Shown here: one piece after another, positions 1-6,368 of the stretch
Layout of the letters: the number at the start of each line of letters is the position of its first letter
Position numbering within the stretch: the stretch's first letter is position 1
Assembly (NCBI GenBank): GCA_028684405.1
Contig: JAQUGA010000029.1
Coordinates: forward strand, 9,848-16,695
DNA length: 6,848 bases
DNA from: Bacteroidales bacterium
Lineage (GTDB): Bacteria; Bacteroidota; Bacteroidia; Bacteroidales; WCHB1-69
Direction: 5' to 3'
Notes under the pieces: generated by a model
What the model was told of the DNA's origin: nothing
Databases searched by the model: none
Seen by the model: the letters and a program-made list of their open reading frames with translations, nothing else
Made by a program: the position numbers and the translations under genes

Positions 1-96
1 TTTATTTTCACTCCATACAGCTTCGACCGCCATTTCAAACGTGTAGTATAATCCATTTTTGAAATAAATTATCAATGAGTAGACAAGCAGCAACAC
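1..96 (-). CDS. Possible 5' end of an unidentified gene, cut by left edge
   Basis: The minus strand stays open from the stop codon of the J-domain gene to the window edge, in the same frame. A GTG at 96-94 directly abuts that TAA and would start a peptide of 32 residues: a hydrophobic stretch (LLLVYSLIIYF), then KNGLYYTFEMAVEAVWSENK. A rival start in another frame is the ATG at 56-54, in an A-rich context (CAAAAATGG), giving MDYTTRLKWRSKLYGVKI, also open to the edge. The GTG frame is slightly preferred because FEMAVEA resembles YDMAVEA in the C-terminal domain of the neighbouring J-domain protein with synonymous codon differences, which hints at a related protein. The family cannot be named from so short a piece. 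It probably shares a transcript with the J-domain gene, since no TAnnTTTG box lies between them. Confidence 0.35.
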   Translation of the reverse strand, partial: MLLLVYSLIIYFKNGLYYTFEMAVEAVWSENK

Positions 97-1170
97 TTAC
101 CTAACAAGCTCTTTTTCACGATACGTCTTCATGTAAAGTCTAAAGTCTTCGACAGAAACAAACTCATAATCAACTAAATATCGCATTCCCAAAATCCCAT
201 TTCGAGAATAATATATAACTCCGGCAGCCTCTACAGCCATGTCATAATCGGGAAAAAGACGAATTCCTGAAATGTTTTGATAGGCATTGTTTTCAAGAGT
301 AAAAATGCTGGTTGCAGGAAATTCTGAAGTATTATCATAGTATTGTTTTACCTGGAATTCGAAAAAATGAACCTCTTTGATGATTTTTTCTTTTGATAAT
401 GAATTAAGTCCAAAAAACAAACCAGTCATCATTGGTGCAAAAGCAAAGATTAAATAGAATCTGTGTTTTTTCATAAACGGATAAGGCAAAAAAGTGAAAA
501 TTAAAGTAATAATACTTGCAACAAGATAAAACAGAAACAGGGAAACATTGGGAATGAATGTATTTAGTGTAAATTCCAAAAAAAGTAAGAGAGCCGCAAA
601 AGCAGTTGAGAAGTATATAAAAGTCGTTGAACTTACAATGGCAAACAGTGACTTTTGAATAATTTTAGCACTCAATTTAGGCCCTCTTCTGTTCATGCGA
701 AGCAAAACAATTGTATTCGTAAAAATGAAAACAGAAAAAACAATTGCACCTGCAACTGACTTATTTATGAGCATATATACTAAAAATGAGATAAAAAAAA
801 CATAAAAAATCATGACAATGATATAATCTCCCAATTTAATTATCTCGGTCATTGATTTGTAATAGGGTGAATTTATAAAATCTTGATATCTCATTTGGGC
901 AGCTTTACGCGCTTCTTCTCTGGCTTTTTGTTGGGCGTCTTCGGTCCATTTATATTTTGCTTGAGCCGTTTTTTGTCCATGATAAGATTTTTTTAAGCGG
1001 TTCATCAAAAACTCATAGGCTTCCGTAAGCAATACAAATTTTTCGTGTGCATTTTCAAGTTTGCTCACATCGGGGTGATATAGCTTTGCTTTTTCACGAT
1101 ATGCTTTTTTAATCGCATCTTCGCTTGCATTTGCCGGAACGCCCAATATAGTTAGATATTTTTCTATCAT
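97..1170 (-). CDS. J-domain (DnaJ-like) polytopic membrane protein
   Basis: The protein has 357 residues from the chosen ATG. Residues 1 to about 65 form a J domain: KYLTILGVPANAS, then AYREKAKLYHPD with the HPD triad at residues 32-34, which in this family stimulates the ATPase of Hsp70/DnaK. A basic, Ala/Gln/Lys-rich linker follows (about 65-100). About five hydrophobic segments come next, near residues 114-135, 139-159, 174-199, 208-230 and 237-257. A soluble tail of about 100 residues ends the protein. There is no Gly/Phe region, zinc-finger domain or DnaJ C-terminal substrate domain, so this is a J-domain-only (class C) protein and not DnaJ itself. With a cytoplasmic J domain and five spans, the tail would face the periplasm; this topology is inferred. 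It may recruit DnaK to a membrane site, client unknown. The start at 1170 is chosen over a TTG at 1191 because that TTG lies inside the -7 promoter box. It is transcribed divergently from the ferredoxin operon. Confidence 0.85.
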   Translation of the reverse strand: MIEKYLTILGVPANASEDAIKKAYREKAKLYHPDVSKLENAHEKFVLLTEAYEFLMNRLKKSYHGQKTAQAKYKWTEDAQQKAREEARKAAQMRYQDFINSPYYKSMTEIIKLGDYIIVMIFYVFFISFLVYMLINKSVAGAIVFSVFIFTNTIVLLRMNRRGPKLSAKIIQKSLFAIVSSTTFIYFSTAFAALLLFLEFTLNTFIPNVSLFLFYLVASIITLIFTFLPYPFMKKHRFYLIFAFAPMMTGLFFGLNSLSKEKIIKEVHFFEFQVKQYYDNTSEFPATSIFTLENNAYQNISGIRLFPDYDMAVEAAGVIYYSRNGILGMRYLVDYEFVSVEDFRLYMKTYREKELVR

Positions 1171-1188
1171 TTGCGGTGTAAAAAAAAG

Positions 1189-1196
1189 CAAACTTA
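1189..1196 (-). promoter_or_regulatory. Bacteroidota-type -7 box (TAAGTTTG) of the J-domain gene
   Basis: Read on the minus strand this is TAAGTTTG, a full match to the TAnnTTTG -7 element of the primary sigma factor in Bacteroidota. It ends 18 nt before the ATG at 1170, leaving a leader of roughly a dozen nucleotides. No clear -33 TTTG is found at the usual spacing; a CTGG-like stretch is the nearest candidate. The box overlaps the upstream in-frame TTG, which argues against that start. Confidence 0.65.
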
Positions 1197-1254
1197 CTGT
1201 TTTTTACACAATTGAACCAGAAAAAAATAACAAAACAATAATTCATAAACACAC

Positions 1255-1276
1255 TGAATTAAATGAATTTAATTCA
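1255..1276. promoter_or_regulatory. 22-bp inverted repeat, candidate operator of the ferredoxin/hydrogenase-like operon
   Basis: Two perfect 9-bp arms, TGAATTAAA (1255-1263) and TTTAATTCA (1268-1276), flank the 4-bp spacer TGAA. The repeat ends 8 bp before the TACCTTTG box, so it occupies the place where a -33 element would sit, and no good -33 TTTG is present. A symmetric site here is typical of a dimeric regulator, either blocking polymerase or replacing the missing -33 contact. The arms do not match the FNR/CRP consensus as I know it (TTGAT or TGTGA half-sites), so no regulator is named. In AT-rich DNA such a repeat can arise by chance; the position is what makes it credible. Confidence 0.45.
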
Positions 1277-1284
1277 AAAAGCCG

Positions 1285-1292
1285 TACCTTTG
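1285..1292 (+). promoter_or_regulatory. Bacteroidota-type -7 box (TACCTTTG) of the ferredoxin-led operon
   Basis: TACCTTTG matches the TAnnTTTG -7 element of Bacteroidota. It ends 18 nt before the ATG at 1311, the same distance as the divergent box of the J-domain gene, predicting transcription from about 1299 and a leader of about 12 nt. No TTTG lies at the expected -33 distance (around 1261-1265); an inverted repeat sits there instead. An ATG at 1263 lies upstream of this box and would be untranscribed from it. Confidence 0.75.
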
Positions 1293-1310
1293 CAATGTAA
1301 AACAGACATT

Positions 1311-1562
1311 ATGGACACAAGTTTAGAAATAATTATTTGCATGGGTAGTTCTTGTTTTTCGAGAGGAAACAAAGAGAACTATCAAAGAATCAATCAATAT
1401 TTAAAACTGAATAATTTAGAATCGAAAGTGACTTTTAAGGGCAAACATTGCATGAATAAATGCGAGGAAGGTCCTTTACTTATCATAAACGGCAAAGAAT
1501 ATTCAAAAGTAAAACCCGAAGATATCCCATTTTTACTATCTAGTTATTTTGACCCCAAATAA
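1311..1562 (+). CDS. (2Fe-2S) thioredoxin-like ferredoxin, NuoE/HydC type
   Basis: This small protein of 83 residues belongs to the thioredoxin-like [2Fe-2S] ferredoxins, related to the NuoE subunit of complex I and to HydC/HndA subunits of hydrogenases. The four cluster ligands are visible as C10-x4-C15 (CMGSSC) and C47-x3-C51 (CMNKC). They are followed by the usual EEGPLLIINGKEYSKV strand region and a short C-terminal helix. The expected role is one-electron transfer in the cytoplasm, most simply to or from the hydrogenase-like protein encoded 6 bp downstream. The start at 1311 is chosen over the in-frame ATG at 1263 because the extra 16 residues (MNLIQKAVPLQCKTDI) would be read from the inverted repeat and the -7 box, and because 83 residues is normal for a stand-alone member. 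The context acattATGGA is repeated exactly at the next gene. It is the first gene of a three-gene operon. Confidence 0.9.
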   Translation: MDTSLEIIICMGSSCFSRGNKENYQRINQYLKLNNLESKVTFKGKHCMNKCEEGPLLIINGKEYSKVKPEDIPFLLSSYFDPK

Positions 1563-1568
1563 TACATT

Positions 1569-3425
1569 ATGGAATCATTATTTAGCGTTAGCCCTAACAA
1601 ATGCACCTTATGCTTTTCATGCATTCGAAATTGCCCAGTTAAAGCCATAGACATTGATTCAAAAAACGAAAAAGCAGTAATTTCAGATGAGCGATGCATT
1701 GGATGCGGGATTTGCTATAAAATATGCCCTGAAGATGCAATTGGATACCGCAAAGACTTTGATAAAGCGGTAAAAGCATTAGAGTCCGACTCTACGAAAA
1801 TCATTCTCTGCGACCCTGCAATTGCTTCCGAGTTTGAAGACATCAGCGATTATCGGAAATTTGTTGGAATGCTGAAAATTACCGGATTCGATTTTGCCTA
1901 CGAAACTTCTTTTGCCATTGATTTAATGGCGAAAAAATACAAAAAACTTTTCAAGCAGTCGAAAGGCAAACTTTATATCAGTTCTTATTGCAGTACCGTT
2001 GTTGAATATGTTGAAAAATACACACCAGAAATCATTCAAAACTTGGCCCCCATCGGCTCGCCTATGATGCTGTCGGTAAACCTTGCTAAAAAAATCCACC
2101 CCGGCGAAAATGTAGATGTATTTTACATCACTCCTTGTATTTCTGTAAAAAACGAAACTCAAAAATATGAAAGTACAAAGCAAACCATTGTTTTGACTTT
2201 TGATGAAATTCGGGATTTGTTCGTTCACTATAATATTTCCGAAAATATTGCCGAAAGTGACGACTTTGACCAACCTTTGGGTTTAAAAGGCTTGCTTTAT
2301 CCTATTAATACAGGTATTTTGGACACTTTAGAGATGGACGATTCGGTATTCGACAGTCCAATTATGAGCATCGAAGGCACCAAAAACATTCACGATGCTT
2401 TCGGAACTTTTATTCATGATTATACCGACATCAACAAACATCTGAATGCTTTTTATTGTGAAGGATGCATCATGGGACCAGGAACAACTTCGAAAACCAA
2501 TAAATATCAGCGAAATTCAGCTGTTCTAAAATATTCTCAAAAGAGATTGGCTTCCATTGACAAAAAACATTGGGAAGAAAACATAAGTTCTCATTCGGAT
2601 CTAAATCCGGTTCCCGTTTTTGTAAAAAATGACCAAAGAAGGAAACCGCCTTCGGATAAGATTGTAGATGATATAATTGACACATTGCATAGCAATCCTC
2701 ATAAAAGTGAAGGATGCGGAGCTTGCGGCTTTACCAATTGTCAGGAACTTGCCGAAGGCATTCACATGGGATACGGTCACGCCGATATGTGTTTACGCCG
2801 CTCCTTAAACAGCCAAAAATCATATTCGAAATTTATGAAACAAAACGATGAACGCATAAAGATGTATAAAGATGAAATAAATACATTCCGCGAGACCATC
2901 GAAAAGACAAATAAAAGCATTGAGGAAAAGTCGGAAACCATCTCTCGTACCATTAATAGCCTTTCCGTTGGAGTGGTATTTTTTACGGCCGATATGAAAA
3001 TTCAAGAAGCCAACAAAGGTTTGGTAAATATTATTGGAGAAGAGGCAGAAATGATTAACGATGTAATTCCTGGAATGAAAGGAGCTGATATTCGTTCTCT
3101 CCTTCCCGCTGCTGTTAGCAGTACATTTGAGTATGCCATCAACAACAACGAGTCCATTCACAACAAAGATATTACCATTGGCGAAAACAAATTTATTTTA
3201 AGTGTGTTCAATATTGTAGAAAACCAACTGGCCGGTGCTATTTTCCGATCTTTCCATGCTCGCGAAGTGAAATACGAAGAGTTTGAAAACAGAATTATCG
3301 AAGCCATTGACCAAAACCTAACGATGGTGCAAAATATTGGATTTTTATTGGGCGAAGGAGCTTCAAATACAGAGAGGATGCTAAACTCGGTTATTGAATC
3401 ATTTAAAGCAGAAAAGAAAAAATAA
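1569..3425 (+). CDS. Putative sensory [FeFe]-hydrogenase-like protein with PAS domain (HydS type)
   Basis: The protein has 618 residues. Two [4Fe-4S] ferredoxin motifs open it: C12, C15, C18, C22 and C43, C46, C49, C53. The Fe-hydrogenase large-subunit C-terminal domain follows at about 75-330. Its H-cluster loops are altered: L1 is SSYCST (138-143) instead of TSCCP, with Tyr140 replacing the proton-transfer Cys; L2 is TPCISVKNE (188-196), keeping Cys190 and Glu196 but with Val193 for Lys; L3 is FYCEGCIMGPG (295-305), CxxC instead of CxxxC. A [4Fe-4S] domain follows with C383, C386, C391 and C408, then a likely coiled coil (about 415-460), a PAS domain (about 461-562) and a helical tail ending IESFKAEKKK. 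No signal peptide or membrane span is seen, so it should be cytoplasmic. Family knowledge suggests an H2 or redox sensor, not a high-turnover enzyme. Whether it holds a diiron site is not decided by sequence. Its stop overlaps the phosphatase start, implying coupled translation and a shared pathway. Confidence 0.85.
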   Translation: MESLFSVSPNKCTLCFSCIRNCPVKAIDIDSKNEKAVISDERCIGCGICYKICPEDAIGYRKDFDKAVKALESDSTKIILCDPAIASEFEDISDYRKFVGMLKITGFDFAYETSFAIDLMAKKYKKLFKQSKGKLYISSYCSTVVEYVEKYTPEIIQNLAPIGSPMMLSVNLAKKIHPGENVDVFYITPCISVKNETQKYESTKQTIVLTFDEIRDLFVHYNISENIAESDDFDQPLGLKGLLYPINTGILDTLEMDDSVFDSPIMSIEGTKNIHDAFGTFIHDYTDINKHLNAFYCEGCIMGPGTTSKTNKYQRNSAVLKYSQKRLASIDKKHWEENISSHSDLNPVPVFVKNDQRRKPPSDKIVDDIIDTLHSNPHKSEGCGACGFTNCQELAEGIHMGYGHADMCLRRSLNSQKSYSKFMKQNDERIKMYKDEINTFRETIEKTNKSIEEKSETISRTINSLSVGVVFFTADMKIQEANKGLVNIIGEEAEMINDVIPGMKGADIRSLLPAAVSSTFEYAINNNESIHNKDITIGENKFILSVFNIVENQLAGAIFRSFHAREVKYEEFENRIIEAIDQNLTMVQNIGFLLGEGASNTERMLNSVIESFKAEKKK

Positions 3426-4609
3426 TGGACAACGATTTTTTTATAGAGATTAATCATACGCAGCACAATCACGACAAAGAACGAATTTGCGGGGATATTT
3501 TTCTTACTGATAAAGTCGTTGAAGAAAATCGTCGAATTGCTGTTCTTTCAGACGGAATGGGTCACGGTGTGAAAGCCAATGTTTTGGCAACCCTAACCGC
3601 CAAAATGGCTCTCAATTTTACCCGAGAACATCGTGATCCGGCAAAAACAGCAGAAACCATTATAAAAACATTGCCCGTATGTAGCGTACGTAAGGTTTCC
3701 TATTCAACTTTTGCCATTTTCGACATTGAATCTGATGGAAAAGTGAGTATTTTAGAATATGAAAATCCTCAATGCATTATTACCCGAGGTGGAGTTATAT
3801 TTGAGCCAGAATGGCAATGTTTGCTGCTAGATTTGAAAGATAATGACCGGAAGGAATTAATGTATTGCTCTTTTTATGCAAAAAAGGAAGACCGAATTAT
3901 TGTTTTTTCGGATGGCGTAGTACAGTCTGGATTGGGAAGCGAAAAATTCCCTTTTGGCTGGCCTCGAGAAGATATTATTGAGTATGTTTTAGATTTAATT
4001 GATAGAACTCCCAATATTTCGGCCACCCAACTCTCGTCGAAAATTGTTTCACGTTCTAATATGCACGACAATTATAAACCAAAAGATGATATAACGTGCG
4101 GAGTCATTTATTTTAGAGATCCTCGCAAGATGTTGCTCTGTAGCGGACCTCCCTACGAAATAGAAAAAGACTCAGAATATGCAAAAACGGTTAAAAACTA
4201 CAAGGGCAAAAAAGTTCTTTGTGGGGGAACTACCGCAGATATTATTGCAAAAGAGCTAAAAAGGAAAATTTCGGACGATCTTGTTTTTGAAGATTTCGAA
4301 CTGCCGCCCATCTCTCACATGGAAGGCATTGATTTGATTACAGAAGGAATTCTAACCCTAAGCAAGGTGTATGCAATCTTGAAAAAATTCGATAATAAAA
4401 CAATTTTAGGCAATGGACCTGCTGATTTAATTATCAAAATGTTTTTCGAAAGTGATACCATTGATTTCATTATTGGAACCCGAATCAACATTGCTCATCA
4501 AGACCCAAATTTACCATTAGATTTAGAAATTCGCCGAACAGTCATCAAAAAAATAGCCCGGATTTTGGAAGTAAAGTTTTTTAAAGAAGTATCCATAAGA
4601 TATATCTAA
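3425..4609 (+). CDS. SpoIIE-family (PP2C-type) serine/threonine phosphatase with C-terminal extension
   Basis: The protein has 394 residues. Residues 1-230 form the SpoIIE/PPM phosphatase domain, with the expected metal-binding acidic residues: G23-D24, SDGMGHG (42-48, D43), SDG (162-164, D163) and DDIT (221-224). Such enzymes are Mn2+/Mg2+-dependent and remove phosphate from Ser/Thr, often from an anti-sigma-factor antagonist. Residues 231-394 are a second region with landmarks KVLCGGTTADIIAKEL (263-278), GIDLITEGILTL (301-312) and GTRINIAHQDPNLP (351-364). It seems a defined domain of unknown role; I recall similar extensions on phosphatases beside sensory hydrogenases. There is no membrane segment or sensor domain, so the input presumably comes from the hydrogenase-like PAS protein. 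Its ATG shares one base with the upstream stop (TAATG), indicating translational coupling. No kinase, STAS or anti-sigma gene lies in the window, so its substrate is unknown. Confidence 0.88.
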   Translation: MDNDFFIEINHTQHNHDKERICGDIFLTDKVVEENRRIAVLSDGMGHGVKANVLATLTAKMALNFTREHRDPAKTAETIIKTLPVCSVRKVSYSTFAIFDIESDGKVSILEYENPQCIITRGGVIFEPEWQCLLLDLKDNDRKELMYCSFYAKKEDRIIVFSDGVVQSGLGSEKFPFGWPREDIIEYVLDLIDRTPNISATQLSSKIVSRSNMHDNYKPKDDITCGVIYFRDPRKMLLCSGPPYEIEKDSEYAKTVKNYKGKKVLCGGTTADIIAKELKRKISDDLVFEDFELPPISHMEGIDLITEGILTLSKVYAILKKFDNKTILGNGPADLIIKMFFESDTIDFIIGTRINIAHQDPNLPLDLEIRRTVIKKIARILEVKFFKEVSIRYI

Positions 4610-4638
4610 AATCCTTAAAAAAAACCTGCTCTTTTTAT

Positions 4639-6345
4639 TTACAAGCCATATTTGGGAACGACAGCCCGCAATGCTCTAAGTTCTGAAAGCAGCACCTCAT
4701 CCTTCGAATAGATATCGGAATAAAACAAAACATTTCCATTCATATCGTAAAACGAACTATAATAACACACAAAGAGCGGGATTCTTTTCTTAAATCTAAA
4801 ATCTGCCTGCTGTTTGCGTTCCAGATGAGCATTCACGGTATCTACAGTTGCAACATTTTCCTCGCCTTCACGTATTTTTTCAAATTTCTTTTGTGCCAAC
4901 ACCAGGTTTTTCTTCTTCAATAAATCTTCATTATAATGCAACATTCCTTGCTCAAATTCGAGTAGTTTCTTCAAAAACTCAAATGGCTTTTCAAGTCGCA
5001 TGCAACCATGACTAAACGCTCGTATATTTCGTTTAAAAAAGCGTTTTTGAGGAGTATCGTGAAGATATACATCATGTGAATTATTAAAATAGAATTTCAC
5101 CAAACCCAAAGCATTGTGAGCACCTGGCGTTTGCACAATCCGATACGGAAAGTTTGAACGATTCAATTTTGACCAATTAATCGTGACTGGATCGATCATT
5201 TCTCGTTGATGATTGGTGATAATGTATTTGTTTTTTGCGAGGTAATTAATATTTCTTTTCACCAACGGAAGCGTTTCTTGTGTAGCAATGCTGTAGGGCA
5301 AATTCCAATCGGGCAAAACCGTATATTTAGTAATGGAACCTGTCAATTCTGGTGTCGGATTTCTCTTTGTTCCGGTCACCACTTTATGAGTCGAAACCAA
5401 TTCATTCTGTTCAATCCAAAACAAAGAAAAAGTGGGAATATTAATTAAAATAAAAGAATGAATGGAGTCAAAATCCGGATGTTTTAGTTTTTCAATTGTC
5501 AACATGGCTTGTTCGTGATAGAAATCAAAATCTTTATTTAAACAAACGACGGTCAGAGAATCAGGTTTTCCCGATGATTCGATTCCAAATAAATATTGAA
5601 ATTGCTGAATAGCATTTCTAATATTCTGAAAATTAGCAGAATCTCTTTTATCAAGAAGTTCAAAGAAATTCAAGCGTTGAATGGTTTGTTCGTAACAACG
5701 AATTGAATCATCCTCCATAAAAGGAATATTTGATTTGGGAAATCCATTATAATTATCATAAAATCTTCCCCAGGCTTTGGTGTAATTCTGATAATGTACA
5801 TTTTGAGGTTCAATAATTGATGGGATTGTCGAAGGCGATTCGTGAAGCAACAATTCCGCAAAATTGAATATTTCTGGAAGTGTATCTTTTTTTTGTGACC
5901 AACCATATGCAAGATGATGACAATAATTCAAATAAGCATCTGTCAGAAGGAGGTCGGCAATCACTTTGGATGTCTTTCTCAAAAAAGAATTTTTTCTGTT
6001 GAATATGCGTATTTGCTGTTTTATTTGAGGCAAGTGATAAAAAGCACAATCCAGTCCTTTGCTTTTGGCCATGCTCATTTGAAAAATAGCAGTATCAGCA
6101 TTATTTTTTATCAAAAGTGAATCGAACCAAAGAAAATCATAGTTATTTTGCGAGTAAAGAGTTTTCAAATCTTCGAGTTGAGTGATAAAATCGGAATTTA
6201 AAAGAGAAAAATCTGTTTCGCAGAATACTCTGATGTAATTATATTCGGAATTTACATTTTGAAAAACATCTTTGTCTTGATTTGTTTTTCGACAGCTAAT
6301 GGTCATCAATATCATGAAAAAAAGCAGAAATTTTAGATCCTTCAT
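4639..6345 (-). CDS. L,D-transpeptidase (YcbB-like), predicted lipoprotein
   Basis: The protein has 568 residues, in the size range of YcbB/LdtD. The N-terminus is a short signal peptide with a lipobox-like ending, LMTISC, and Cys18 as the likely lipidated residue; the box is imperfect, as is common in this phylum. A helical scaffold region occupies about 50-235. A peptidoglycan-binding-like segment is seen at about 240-270 (IRNAIQQFQ, then GIESSGKPDSLT). The YkuD catalytic domain runs from about 297 to 462, with WNLPYSI (347-353), His429 and SHGCMR (445-450), in which Cys448 is the nucleophile. The C-terminal part contains DMNGNVLFYSDIYSKDE, matching the end of YcbB-type enzymes. The family forms 3-3 cross-links between meso-diaminopimelate residues, or attaches molecules to peptide stems, in the periplasm. 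It lies 23 bp downstream of the DUF456 gene with no TAnnTTTG box between, so the two are probably cotranscribed. It converges on the phosphatase gene. Confidence 0.92.
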   Translation of the reverse strand: MKDLKFLLFFMILMTISCRKTNQDKDVFQNVNSEYNYIRVFCETDFSLLNSDFITQLEDLKTLYSQNNYDFLWFDSLLIKNNADTAIFQMSMAKSKGLDCAFYHLPQIKQQIRIFNRKNSFLRKTSKVIADLLLTDAYLNYCHHLAYGWSQKKDTLPEIFNFAELLLHESPSTIPSIIEPQNVHYQNYTKAWGRFYDNYNGFPKSNIPFMEDDSIRCYEQTIQRLNFFELLDKRDSANFQNIRNAIQQFQYLFGIESSGKPDSLTVVCLNKDFDFYHEQAMLTIEKLKHPDFDSIHSFILINIPTFSLFWIEQNELVSTHKVVTGTKRNPTPELTGSITKYTVLPDWNLPYSIATQETLPLVKRNINYLAKNKYIITNHQREMIDPVTINWSKLNRSNFPYRIVQTPGAHNALGLVKFYFNNSHDVYLHDTPQKRFFKRNIRAFSHGCMRLEKPFEFLKKLLEFEQGMLHYNEDLLKKKNLVLAQKKFEKIREGEENVATVDTVNAHLERKQQADFRFKKRIPLFVCYYSSFYDMNGNVLFYSDIYSKDEVLLSELRALRAVVPKYGL

Positions 6346-6368
6346 ACGTAGATTTTAGATTCATATTT

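Noticed and set aside
1263..1310. N-terminal extension of 16 residues on the ferredoxin from the ATG at 1263
   Set aside because: It overlaps the inverted repeat and the TACCTTTG box, and stand-alone ferredoxins of this type need no such extension.
1923..2273. Antisense open frame of about 116 codons inside the hydrogenase-like gene, and similar ones at 2470-2685, 2820-3161, 3158-3472 and 3874-4071
   Set aside because: They lie opposite well-supported conserved domains, their translations resemble no family, and they have no promoter; they are shadows.
1569..3425. Reading the protein as a catalytic, energy-conserving [FeFe]-hydrogenase
   Set aside because: The proton-relay Cys and L2 Lys are missing, L3 is shortened, and a PAS domain plus phosphatase neighbour point to sensing.
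4610..4638. A-run, CCTGCTC and T-run between the convergent phosphatase and transpeptidase genes, as a bidirectional terminator
   Set aside because: The only possible stem pairs A's with T's around a 7-nt loop and has no G-C pairs, so it is too weak to call. Termination for both genes probably happens here, but I cannot point to a structure.
5206..6120. Open frames opposite or overlapping the L,D-transpeptidase gene
   Set aside because: The transpeptidase frame carries the catalytic motif and runs unbroken for 568 residues; the others are short and without recognisable features.
6330..6360. Direct repeat ATTTTAGAT (6330-6338 and 6352-6360) around the transpeptidase start
   Set aside because: Nine AT-rich bases, two copies, one inside coding sequence; chance is a sufficient explanation.
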